NCBI GenBank assembly: GCA_018398765.1
Contig: JAHBMJ010002484.1
Span: forward strand, 1-12,308
DNA: 12,308 bases
Source: Chromera velia
Lineage: Eukaryota; Sar; Chromeraceae
Direction: 5' to 3'
Shown: positions 1-7,172 of the stretch, in pieces
Numbering within the stretch: the first letter of the stretch is position 1
Layout of the letters: every line of letters begins with the position of its first letter
Program-made: the position numbers and the translations under genes
Notes under the pieces: model-generated
Told to the model about the DNA's origin: nothing
The model's input: only the letters and a program-made list of their open reading frames with translations
The model's database searches: none

Positions 1-5
1 CCTTC

Positions 6-36
<31 letters not shown>

Positions 37-40
37 TCCT

Positions 41-74
<34 letters not shown>

Positions 75-75
75 T

Positions 76-109
<34 letters not shown>

Positions 110-110
110 T

Positions 111-144
<34 letters not shown>

Positions 145-145
145 T

Positions 146-179
<34 letters not shown>

Positions 180-180
180 T

Positions 181-214
<34 letters not shown>

Positions 215-215
215 T

Positions 216-289
<74 letters not shown>

Positions 290-290
290 T

Positions 291-322
<32 letters not shown>

Positions 323-323
323 T
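1..323 (+). repeat. (CTTT)n microsatellite with 35-bp higher-order period
   Basis: Almost pure CTTT repeat reaching the left edge of the window. A CCTTC variant unit recurs at about 38, 73, 108, 143, 178 and 213, each 35 bases after the last, and once more at about 288. It lies in the intron upstream of the dioxygenase exon, with pyrimidines on that gene's sense strand. Reading frames across it are low-complexity artefacts. Confidence 0.95.
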
Positions 324-1015
324 GTTGGTTTGTTTTTTGCTTGATTGCTTGGTTTCTCTCCCTGCTTCCTTCCCCGCCTCTTTCTATGTTGTCATTTTGC
401 TTGCTTGCTTTCTTTCTCTCTCTCTTTGTTTCTTTCTTCCGTCCTTCCTTCCTTCCTTCCTTCCTTCCTTCCTGTTTTCTGTCCTTGCTTCTATGCTTTT
501 TTCTTTATTTTTGTCTTTGGTTCTTTATGTTTTTCTTCCTTTGTTTGTCTTTTTGCTTGTGCGCTTCTTTGTTTGTTTCTTGATTGGTTGCTTGGTTTCT
601 TTCCTCGCTTCCTTCTCTGCCTTTTTCTTTCTGTCTGTTTTTTTTTCGTTACTTATTTCTTTATGAATTCCTTCCTTCCTTCCTTCCTTCCTTTCCTTCC
701 TTCTTTCCTTCCTTCCTTCCTTCCTTCCTTTCCTTCCTTCTTTCCTTCCTTCCTTCCTTTCTTTCTTTCTTTCTTTCTTTTTTTCTTTCTTTCTTTCTTT
801 CTGTCTTTCTTTTTTTCTTTCTTTCTTTCCTTCTTTCTTTCTTTCTTTCTTTCTTTCTTTCATTCGTTGTTCCTTCTTTCGTTCGTTCGCTCGCTCGCTC
901 ATTCGTTCATTCGTTTTTTCTCGCTTCGTTCGTCTCTTCCTTTTTTATCGCACTTTTCGTGATTGCCAACTTTTTCACCCGCTTGAAATCTGAGTGCGTT
1001 GCTTGCTTCCTGCAG
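324..1015 (+). repeat. Pyrimidine-rich intron with CCTT, CTTT and GTTC/GCTC arrays
   Basis: This is the rest of the intron before the exon at 1016. It holds CCTT at about 438-472, mixed CCTT/CTTT at about 670-870, and GTTC/GCTC/ATTC units at about 876-915. Two diverged copies of a segment lie at about 345-395 and 585-640. Both read GATTG-CTTGGTTTC, then CGCTTCCTT-like and GCCT-like words, so an imperfect duplication of about 240 bases is likely. The intron ends in TTGCTTCCTGCAG at 1003-1015. Long Phe/Leu/Ser or Lys/Glu/Arg reading frames here reflect composition, not coding. Confidence 0.8.
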
Positions 1016-1415
1016 GTATGACGTCGGGAACCACTTCGGTCGGCACATCGACGAGTCGACTCCCTTGGGCAACAAGCAGAACACTAAGTACACTCTACTG
1101 ATCTACCTGTCCGGGGAGTGGCCTGCAGACCCCGTGGATAGAGGGGACGGGGAGCAGACAGAGGAGCAGGAGGAGGGGGAGTCAGTGCAGAAGGTTCAAA
1201 AGTTCGTGTTTCGGTGTCCTGCCTTCCAGACGCGATTGCGAGGGGGTGAGACTGTGTTCTTTGACGACGGAGGCAAGGAGGTGGCCTCGGTCAAACCCCA
1301 GATCGGCCTGGCGTTGCTGCACCTCCACGGGAAGAACGAGTGTCTGGAACACGAAGCGGCACCAGTTCTGAGTGGGGTGAAGTACGTTCTGAGGAGCGAT
1401 GTGGTGTTTGCGTAG
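1016..1415 (+). CDS. 2OG-Fe(II) dioxygenase, prolyl-4-hydroxylase type, C-terminal exon
   Basis: Terminal exon of an enzyme that uses 2-oxoglutarate, oxygen and Fe(II) to hydroxylate a substrate, probably a protein side chain. The exon begins after CTTCCTGCAG with one base completing a codon, then encodes 132 residues and TAG. The iron-binding motif HxD is at residues 10-12 (GRHIDES). GGETVFF is at 76-82, the distal histidine at 112 (LEHEAAPV) and the 2OG-binding lysine at 122 (GVKYVLRSDVVF), so the catalytic core is complete. The spacing matches the plant/protist P4H-like family (established knowledge). An acidic Gly/Glu/Gln insert at about residues 43-57 interrupts the core after the YLSGEW strand. 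The N-terminal half lies left of the window, so substrate and localisation cannot be judged. Confidence 0.93.
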
Positions 1416-1429
1416 TGTGATTCGTACTA

Positions 1430-1435
1430 AATAAA
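1430..1435 (+). promoter_or_regulatory. Poly(A) signal AATAAA of dioxygenase gene
   Basis: A canonical AATAAA lies 15 bases after the TAG stop of the dioxygenase exon. This implies a very short 3' UTR and supports 1016-1415 being the last exon. Confidence 0.7.
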
Positions 1436-2076
1436 GCTTACCGCGTCTACATAACATGTGTTTTTTAAGGCTATAGTGTTAAGGTTTAACTGCTCAGGTC
1501 TCCGGCCTCTTAGTTTAGGCCCTGGACTCACGTTCGCTTCTACGTCAAATATTTTATGGTACTCAATAGCTACTACTATATCAGCGTTGTTATTAGCAAT
1601 CTCCCACTTTCAGTGTCCTCTACTATAGTAGGCCTGTTTATGATGTAGTAACTTTTGAAAAATCTAATTCACTTCGAATTCGGCCAAATTAAAGTTTAAA
1701 ATCTGGTTTAAAACTCATTCTATAGGCCTATCACCACAAAAAAAAAATAAATAAAGCCTAATAAAGCCAATTCTCGTTTATTTTTTTAGGATTATATCAA
1801 TTTATATGATTGTCATTTATTGAAAGGTCGAGTTAAATTGCGTGCCAGGTCATAAATATATATATGCCCGGGCGGGGCCGTTGATCAATCAGTTGATTCT
1901 GACCTAGATTCCTAGATGTCGCACTTCACCGTTAATTTTTTATTTATTTATTGAAATTATACATATTATACTTTTATTTTTTTCTAATTGCCAGTGTGAA
2001 TTGAAATATGATTTTTCAATCATATATACTTTGTTATATTATATACTGCATTTAGTAAAAGTCTTGTACAAATGAA
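1436..2076. other. AT-rich intergenic gap between convergent genes
   Basis: No credible exon was seen. The stretch is strongly AT-rich. It has an A-run with AATAAA-like words at about 1737-1765, a perfect 12-base palindrome CTACTATAGTAG at 1620-1631, a short GC-rich island (CCCGGGCGGGGCC) near 1867, and TATATA words. It separates the + strand dioxygenase terminus from the - strand exon ending at 2081. Confidence 0.5.
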
Positions 2077-2082
2077 TTTATT
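2077..2082 (-). promoter_or_regulatory. Poly(A) signal overlapping the stop codon
   Basis: The minus strand reads TAATAAA across the stop codon of the 2081-2212 exon, so AATAAA overlaps the stop. This fits the compact 3' end of the convergent dioxygenase gene, but the region is AT-rich and chance is possible. Confidence 0.35.
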
Positions 2083-2212
2083 ACTTCCTAATTTTTTGTC
2101 CAACATGGCTGTACACACGTGAACGCACACGCCCACCTCTTCCTCCCGCAAGCACTCCGGCAACTCCTCCAGCGATCCCCACATTCTCTGCCACCCCCTG
2201 GCTCGGCTTGCT
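2081..2212 (-). CDS. Probable terminal exon: glycine-rich membrane helix plus basic tail
   Basis: On the minus strand the acceptor TTTTTCTATTTGCAG (ending at 2213) is followed by 43 codons and TAA. The peptide starts SKPSQGVAEN, continues with a glycine/valine/alanine helix-like stretch (VGIAGGVAGVLAGG, residues 11-24, GxxxG-type spacing), and ends in a basic segment with RGGRVRSRV and KIRK. This resembles one transmembrane helix followed by a cytoplasmic tail. EGF exons lie upstream on the same strand, so it could be the C-terminus of that membrane protein; this is inference. The preceding exon found at 3117 ends in phase 2 while this reading needs phase 0, so an exon between them is missing. 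A phase-2 reading of the same exon is open for about 65 codons but looks less protein-like. The family is not recognised. Confidence 0.45.
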   Translation of the reverse strand, partial: SKPSQGVAENVGIAGGVAGVLAGGRGGRVRSRVYSHVGQKIRK

Positions 2213-2638
2213 CTGCAAATAGAAAAATGATGTGTTCAGATCACGATACAGATGTATTCACAGACCAATGTTAGAAAAAAAGAATGATGAGGAGGGGCGT
2301 CGCACAGCAGAGACTGTACGTAGGGACAGACGGAAATCCAAATAGGCCAGGACGAACTGTCACCTTAGGCCAGAATGAATTGTGATTTTGAAAATCATAT
2401 TTTCGCTTGAGTTTTTGAAAAGCCAAAGCGAAATGTGAAATTTTGCGAAAAGGTGTAAAAAAGAAAAACTCGCCGAAACGAAATGCAGATAGGCCGAAAC
2501 AAAATTTGCCTTTAAATTTTTCATTTAAACGAAAGTGTGCTGAGCGCTGCAGAACACAAATTGAACCTTTCTCTTGACTGACTCGTAGAGCAGGAGTGAA
2601 AATTAGCGCAAGAGAGAGGGCTACCAATGCAAAGGACC
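2213..2638. other. No gene seen; AT-rich TTTCG-word repeat
   Basis: Probable intron or inserted repeat. On the minus strand, words such as TTTCGTTTCGG, TTTCGCTTTGG and TTTTGTTTCGGCC recur between about 2400 and 2510, giving a Phe-rich artefact reading frame. A second acceptor-like TTGTGTTCTGCAG lies near 2550 but no convincing exon follows it. Confidence 0.4.
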
Positions 2639-3112
2639 CTAGAAACGTCCCAAGAAGTTTTTCCACTTGGGGAAGCAGCCCGCCGTGCCTGCACTCAACA
2701 ACAAGGAAGCCGTTGTGTATCGAATTGAGTATGCCTGATTAAACTCATGGCTGTCTGCAGCGTTCATAAATGCACGAGCAGGACATAGCAGAGTAACTGC
2801 ACGAATGAGAGTTGCCGCTGGAATACCACTAGAATCGTCGAAATGTGAGGAAACGAGCATTTGGATCCCGTGGTACAGCTACGGGAAGCTGAAAATCTTC
2901 GTGAGCCCTTTGCATATTTGGACTTCTTCATAAACCGCCTCGTGCCACAGAAAAAACACGAAGGTTGCATCAAGGGAATAATAAGCCCCAAAAGCATCAA
3001 CGACTAGAGAGGTGAGGATGGTCCGGACGATGACTGCACACAGAATTCTCAAAGACTCAGCGGGCTTGTGCCAACCACGGTGACCGACAGAGAAGAAATC
3101 TGCTGCAATGAC
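2639..3112 (-). pseudogene. Degraded reading frame, one internal TAG, unknown family
   Basis: On the minus strand one frame stays open from 3112 to the TAG at 2639, broken only by TAG at 2879-2881 (about 157 codons). The first part has a hydrophobic stretch (LRILCAVIVRTILTSLVV) followed by aromatic-rich sequence; the second part runs to KWKNFLGRF. I do not recognise a family. It could be a decayed mobile-element or membrane-protein fragment, or intron sequence that is open by chance. It begins right after the donor-like GTGAGT that ends the EGF exon at 3117, so an intronic position for that gene is the simplest reading. Confidence 0.2.
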
Positions 3113-3116
3113 TCAC

Positions 3117-3180
3117 ACTTTGAGGCGCACCAGCTGGGAAGTCTCACACGTGTGCAGCCCTGCTGTGCACTCGTTGACAT
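3117..3180 (-). pseudogene. Calcium-binding-EGF exon, start of next EGF module
   Basis: The acceptor TGTGTGTGCAG (ending at 3181) is followed by AT, which completes a GAT codon with the G that ends the previous exon. The result is DVNEC-TAGLHTC, the start of a cbEGF module (consensus D-x-D/N-E-C, then Cys 2). The exon then reads ETSQLVRLK and reaches a perfect donor GTGAGT at 3116-3111. Phase-1 joints between EGF modules are typical of the family (established knowledge). The remaining cysteines of this module are not seen downstream, so the gene is either decayed here or diverges from EGF. Confidence 0.5.
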
Positions 3181-3497
3181 CTGCACACACATGAAAACAC
3201 ATCAGAGGCCAACATCATTGCAGAGCGAAATCAAGCCATGCACACCTCTGAAAGAAGCAAACTCGGACAAATGCAGCTTCTACATCCCAGTGAGTCCGCA
3301 GATACGTACAGCGATCACAGACCCAGATGAATGAGCTCGCAGAACAAAAAATTGATCTGCAGACATTTGAAGCCTTCTAGCTCCCTCCTATCTCCCCTCC
3401 CTCCCTTCCCCCCGTCCTTTCTGTTCGTGTTCTCTCATTAAATTTTCTAGCACCCACTGTACATTCGCGCATCCGCGCATCCATGACGGTCACTGAC
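3181..3497 (-). other. Intron between the two EGF exons
   Basis: A 317-base interval bounded by donor GTCAGT (3497-3492) and acceptor TGTGTGTGCAG (ending at 3181). It joins the flanking EGF exons in phase 1. It contains a pyrimidine/purine-biased stretch near 3385-3420 and no other exon that I can see. Confidence 0.5.
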
Positions 3498-3731
3498 CAG
3501 CACAAGCAACGCCGCTCCCGCTGAAGCCCGGAAGGCAGGCACACCCAAAGGACCCGGCCGTGTTCGTTCAAGCAGCGTTCAGGTTGCAGTTGTGGGGATG
3601 CATGGACGACACGCACTCGTCAATGTCTGTGCAGCTGTGCCCGTTCCCTTCCCATCCACTCTGGCATGTACACGAGAAGCTGCCATGCAGGTTTGTTCCA
3701 CACACACCCGAAGGAGCCCAAAATACAGATG
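3498..3731 (-). pseudogene. Tandem EGF-like exon with UGA at a conserved cysteine
   Basis: Minus-strand translation shows two adjoining EGF modules, extracellular disulfide-bonded domains that bind Ca2+ through the D-x-D-E-C box. The first supplies C-GTNLHGSFSC-T-C, then QSGWEGNGHSC. It is followed by TDIDEC at about 3630-3613, then HNCNLNAA, then UGA at 3570-3568, then TNTAGSFGCAC, LPGFSGSG and VAC. In the cbEGF pattern (A-x-C-x-N-T-x-G-S-F) the UGA sits exactly where cysteine 3 belongs. The exon ends at donor GTCAGT in phase 1. A second overlapping frame at 3698-3718 reads GSFGCVW, another EGF fragment with Trp for the expected Cys. This suggests a deletion and frameshift at the 5' end. TGA is used as a stop by the C2 gene in this window, so pseudogenisation is likeliest. 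Sequencing error, recoding or selenocysteine are alternatives. The exact 5' boundary is uncertain; an in-frame TAA sits at 3735-3733. Confidence 0.7.
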
Positions 3732-3734
3732 CTT

Positions 3735-4019
3735 AGTGCACCTGCAAGAGAGCACGGGAATGTTGGTTTTCATGATTCTTGACGACTGAGGTGCACACAA
3801 TGTCATCCAGGCCTGCGTACATGGTAGGCGTCAAAGGGACTTTCAGATTTTGCATTCATTCAGTCGTTCATCTAATGGGTTGGTTCAGTGGGACCTCAAA
3901 CGGGTAACGTACGAACGCAAGAAATCAATCAGATTACGTATCTGTCTCCCGTTTCCACCCTTCTCCACGCTTGAACTAACTGACCGATCGAAAAAATGGC
4001 TAGACGAATGGCATACAGC
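3735..4019. other. Unassigned spacer
   Basis: This spacer lies between the EGF relic and the acidic exon. It has an acceptor-like minus-strand CTCTCTTGCAG ending near 3742. No further EGF cysteine pattern and no other exon is evident. Confidence 0.3.
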
Positions 4020-4428
4020 TTAATTGTGCTTCTTGAGAGGGCGGGAAGGAGGTTCCCCCCGCATGTAGTACAGGGGGAGATATCCCCCCCCCGGGAAGAA
4101 AATTCCCCCCCCCCGTCCTTCCTCTTCCTCCCCGTTTTCCTCCTCCCCCGCCCCCCTGTGCGCCCCCCCCTCCACTTCTGCCTCCCCCGTCCCCTCTCCC
4201 TCTCCCTCTTCCTGTTCTTCTTCCTCTTCCTCTTCCGTATGATGTTCTCGCTCCTCTACTTCGTCCTCGTAGTCTTCTTCCTCCTCTTCCTCTGCCTCCT
4301 CGTCTGCCCCCAAAAATAAGTCGGAGGGGGGAGCGGTGCTCCCATTCCACGGAGGCGGGGTTCCAGGCGGCGTGGGCAGAGGGTTTCCCACCCGTTCCGG
4401 GACTTGGGTGTCATCGATGTCGCTCATT
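4020..4428 (-). CDS. Highly acidic Glu-rich protein, terminal or sole coding exon
   Basis: The minus-strand acceptor CCTTTTTTTTCCGTGCAG ends at 4429, one base before an ATG at 4427-4425. From that ATG the frame runs 135 residues to TAA at 4022-4020. The protein starts MSDIDDTQVPERV, then has a proline-rich stretch (NPLPTPPGTPPPW). Poly-glutamate tracts with Asp and Tyr follow at about residues 50-80, then Gly/Glu-rich sequence to about residue 112. It ends with GGGYLPLYYMRG and a basic KKHN. It is intrinsically disordered by appearance and has no known catalytic motif. The intron directly before the ATG suggests a 5'-UTR intron and a real start here. If translation starts further upstream, the exon joins in phase 2, which the candidate exon ending at 4965 would satisfy. 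The + strand frame over the same bases is a Pro/Leu-rich shadow. Confidence 0.6.
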
Positions 4429-4964
4429 CTGCACGGAAAAAAAGGCCCAGAAAGTATCACAACAGAACCGAACAGAACATAGGACAGTACTCAAAACAGA
4501 CCAGATGAACACATGTTTAGTGAAAGCTGAAAACCGGTGGTGGGAAGTTGAGATGAGCAGGTGGATAGCAGTGTGAGGTGTATGAAGTCAAGCCGATCAC
4601 ACAAACTGTATACATATATATGAAGACACACACAGACACCAAAGCCATACAAAGTCTTACGTGCATAGAACTGCAATGCAAATAGACAAACACTTCTCTA
4701 AGCACATGCAGGAGCGGATACACAGAGGAGAAGCAACCGGAAGGAGCAAAAGAGTAAGAACTTCATAGGTTTGTACAAGACTCAGTCTGGTACATGCATG
4801 CAGACAGACAGAAGCATATATATATATATGTTCCTGCAATTACATATCAGCTACAAGCTTGGCAGACGGCCACAGCTATAAATACACATGCACACAGACA
4901 CATGGAGTGTTTCTTGAAGTACACCTGCACATATGAAGAACCATACACATATACAGGTGCTTAC
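4429..4964 (-). other. Probable intron upstream of the acidic exon
   Basis: If the acidic exon is spliced to the weak exon ending at 4965, this 536-base interval is the intron: donor GTAAGC at 4964-4959 and acceptor TTTCCGTGCAG ending at 4429. It holds CA/CACACAGACA-rich sequence and TATATATA runs at about 4615 and 4818-4829. No other exon was identified. Confidence 0.35.
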
Positions 4965-5159
4965 AGAGGGAGACGTTGCAAGCAACAGATGCAACTGACC
5001 GAACACGCGGAGAATGTACGAGAATGTACGGGAACTTTTCTTAGCAAGTCGATCTCGTCAGTGCGTCTATGTTGAGAGAGTGGGAACACTGATTCCGTGG
5101 GGGCATGATGGAGCAAGAAAGTTGAAAGAAAGAGGCATCTGAAGCAGGTTTCTTCGTGG
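4965..5159 (-). CDS. Weak candidate exon upstream of the acidic exon
   Basis: The minus-strand acceptor ACTTCTTCTCCAG ends at 5160 and the donor-like CT|GTAAGC lies at 4965/4964. Between them one frame is open for 64 codons and ends in phase 2, matching the phase-2 start of the acidic exon. The peptide has scattered cysteines (ETCFRC near the start, CSVSCICC near the end) and no family match. It may equally be 5' UTR. The support is splice signals and phase only. Confidence 0.2.
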
Positions 5160-5215
5160 CTGGAGAAGAAGTCTGTTAATTGTTTTGCATGCGAGATTCT
5201 CGGAGAATCGGACCG

Positions 5216-5345
5216 TACGTACGTCGCGGGCCCGCGGCCATTTGCGGCCGCCGCGGAGAGTGTGCGGCCGGCCGGATCGCGAGCTCCGCGCGGCTCGAGC
5301 CGGCCGTTTGATGCACCGCGGCCCGCGAACCCCCCCCCGGCCCCC
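5216..5345. promoter_or_regulatory. GC/CpG-rich cluster of palindromes, possible divergent promoter
   Basis: About 130 bases with far higher GC and CpG than the surroundings. Perfect palindromes crowd it: TACGTACGTA-type, CGCGGGCCCGCG, GCGGCCGC, CCGCGG, CCGGCCGG, TCGCGA, GAGCTC, CTCGAG. GCGGCC and GGCCGC around ATTTGC form a strong hairpin. A C-run closes it at about 5330. The nearest - strand candidate exon begins at 5159 and the nearest + strand candidate exon at 5672, so a shared promoter is plausible. The promoter role is inference. Confidence 0.35.
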
Positions 5346-5671
5346 AAAATGAAAAAATGCGTTATGCGTGCGATCTCATGCAGGGCCTCTCGATCGGCTG
5401 CATGATCTCAGCAGAGCTGAGCTGCCCCCGCGGAGGCGATTGAAATAAATGCATGCATGCATGCATAAAAAAAAAGATCGAGTTGAATTAATCTTAATTA
5501 ATTGCATGAGGCCGGTGGCAGAAAAGCGCGCGGTAAGAAAGGGAGCGAGACCAGGAAGAGGTGCTTCAGGGAAACTATCATTTGTCGGTCAAAGTCCTGG
5601 CTGACAGCCCAACATGGATTTTATATATACATATGTGCAGGTCCATGTGAGCTTATGTGCATATATATTCA
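5346..5671. other. Leader region with (GCAT)n and TATA-like words
   Basis: Contains ATGCATGCATGCATGCAT at about 5449-5466 followed by an A-run, TTAATTAA near 5494, and TTTTATATATACATATG at about 5619-5635, upstream of the candidate start at 5672. No exon was seen. Confidence 0.3.
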
Positions 5672-5805
5672 ATGAAGCTCTTGCAAGCACGGCAAATTGC
5701 CCGGCTTGCCTCTTTCTCATCTGCGACAATTCGCCTCCTGGCCTCTCTGTGGGCGGTCGAGTCGCTCGTCGATGAAGATTTCCAGACCCGATCAGAAGTA
5801 GCTCA
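5672..5805 (+). CDS. Candidate first exon of an unrecognised gene
   Basis: An ATG at 5672 opens 44 codons plus two bases and ends at CA|GTGAGG, a good donor. The peptide begins MKLLQARQIARLASFSS and has a moderately hydrophobic segment (IRLLASLWAVESLV) followed by DEDFQTRSEVA. Without splicing the frame stops at TGA 5807-5809. The N-terminal basic/hydrophobic character could be a targeting peptide, but this is weak. The exon joins in phase 2 to 5978. No family is recognised. Confidence 0.3.
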
Positions 5806-5977
5806 GTGAGGTGTGATGCACTTTGGAGATTGACGTACATATACCATGCACCATCACCGTCCCCGCATCAAGGACCGGTATTGCATGACGATCGAGCAAG
5901 GACCCGCACAAGGTCACATGCAGTCATATCCTGCCGACCACCTCGCGCTCTCCGACCACCAATGAGACCACCGACAG

Positions 5978-6028
5978 CTGGAAAAGACTTATTCCGACGC
6001 GAGAATCGAGATCAGACACCACGCAACG
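5978..6028 (+). CDS. Candidate second exon, same unrecognised gene
   Basis: The acceptor ends ACCGACAG at 5977 (only moderate pyrimidine content) and the donor is ACG|GTGAGC at 6028/6029. Read in phase 2 it gives WKRLIPTRESRSDTTQ and ends again in phase 2. A different frame (LEKTYSDARIEIRHHAT) is also open, so the frame depends on the exon joints. This is the weakest link in the chain. Confidence 0.22.
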
Positions 6029-6367
6029 GTGAGCCAGACGGACAGAACGAGGCAACCATGCTTTCTGCTTCCCAACGCTTCCAAACGGTAGGCATTGCCT
6101 GCGAGAGACTTAATTGCTACATCTAAATTTGTGTCAAATCGCATAGACGACACACATAACAGATCTGTTCGCCCATTGGGATTGACTGGATGGCAGAACT
6201 GAAAGGGGCATGGCAAGGCTGTCCCGTCCAGAGAGATTGCACAAGATAGGCAGAGAGAGAGGTTGATCTGGAGACCCTCTGGCATAGTCTGGTTCAGCGC
6301 TCACCCCTGTGCGTGCGCGTGTCTGCTTGCCTGCTTCTTCGGTTGCTCGGTTGCCTGTCTCCTGCAG
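6029..6367 (+). other. Putative intron
   Basis: Bounded by donor GTGAGC and acceptor CTGTCTCCTGCAG in the candidate + strand gene. The minus strand is open across part of it, but without domain-like sequence. No other feature was seen. Confidence 0.3.
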
Positions 6368-6514
6368 GATGCAAAACGCGTCGATCAGCGGCCTCCAAGT
6401 CGACCGCCCGGGAGGTGAACTCATGCTCAATGCATGGATCGAAAGAGACCGGCTGAGGGGCTCCGCGACGCTGACTGGCAGGGCTGATTGCATCCTCGAG
6501 CGATCATCTTCAAG
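6368..6514 (+). CDS. Candidate third exon, same unrecognised gene
   Basis: The acceptor is strong (TTGCCTGTCTCCTGCAG after a long pyrimidine tract) and the donor is CAAG|GTAGGC. In phase 2 it encodes about 48 residues: MQNASISGLQVDRPGG, then ELMLNAWIERDRLRGS, then ATLTGRADCILERSSS. It ends in phase 2. The alternating hydrophobic pattern suggests beta strands. An alternative donor GAG|GTGAAC at 6414/6415 would shorten it. The minus-strand side lacks a comparable pyrimidine tract, which favours + strand coding. Confidence 0.38.
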
Positions 6515-6796
6515 GTAGGCAGGGGGCGAGGCTGTACAGACTATTCCATTTGGGGCTGCGTTGATATGTGCTCTTTCGGGGGTGTGTGGAAACGGGACTT
6601 GGGCCATTAATTTGCCGCGGAGCGATCCCTCGACCGACCCACACATATGCCTCGATCATCCAGGCCGATCTGATCGAGTCTGATGAAGTCAGTGTTCTCA
6701 CATAAGTCAATCTGGTGTTCGCCTCATATTCTTCCCTCGCCAATCACAACGGTTCTCACTCTGCCGCTTCCCTCTGTTTGTGGTTGATACCTGCAG

Positions 6797-6852
6797 AGAC
6801 GCGTGCACACACAATTTCGTCATCTGGAAGCTTCCGGTCTGGCAGCACACAG
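6797..6852 (+). CDS. Candidate fourth exon, same unrecognised gene
   Basis: The acceptor is CTGTTTGTGGTTGATACCTGCAG and the donor is CACAG|GTCAGC. Joined in phase 2 it reads DACTHNFVIWKLPVWQHT and leaves phase 1. The aromatic and hydrophobic content is protein-like, but the exon is short. Confidence 0.28.
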
Positions 6853-7097
6853 GTCAGCGGAGACGGAGACGCTTCACCTGAAATCATTGGCAACAATGAG
6901 TCAACTGGTTCGGCACTTCACAGAGAGGTGAACCATAGTTTCTCTAGAGGGTTCAAGTACCCAAGGGGTGATCAATGATTCTGCATGGGCACAACCAAAA
7001 CTACGCATGCGCTCGCAAGAATTTCTCCACTTGTGCATGTGTCTCGACTGACCACCAAGGGGCATCTCCACATTGTGTGCGTGCGCGGTGCCTGCAG

Positions 7098-7172
7098 GCA
7101 GAGAGGAAGAGGACTATCATGGGAAAGGAAGCGGCGAGGCTCAGTGCAAGGGCCGAGACGACACACGCAGGG
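7098..7172 (+). CDS. Candidate fifth exon, same unrecognised gene
   Basis: The acceptor ends GGTGCCTGCAG at 7097 and the donor is CAGGG|GTAAGA, a good consensus. In phase 1 it encodes a hydrophilic segment, REEEDYHGKGSGEAQ then CKGRDDTRR, and leaves phase 1. Another frame gives AERKRTIMGKEAARLSARAE, also plausible. The minus strand also has a pyrimidine-rich CTGCAG here, so the strand is not certain. Confidence 0.28.

Noticed and set aside
322-1021. Long overlapping frames on both strands (Phe/Leu/Ser-rich, Lys/Glu/Arg-rich)
   Set aside because: They translate CTTT/CCTT repeats in an intron; no domain and no start context.
1182-1457. Minus-strand frame opposite the dioxygenase exon
   Set aside because: Antisense shadow of a domain with complete catalytic residues.
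3592-3806. Cys-containing frames on either strand over the EGF region
   Set aside because: They are shifted readings; only one minus frame gives the spaced EGF cysteines and the DIDEC box.
3996-4319. + strand Pro/Leu/Phe-rich frame
   Set aside because: Antisense of the Glu-rich exon; hydrophobicity is a by-product of CTC/TTC codons.
6134-6646. 170-residue minus-strand frame
   Set aside because: No domain-like pattern; the + strand has better splice signals here.
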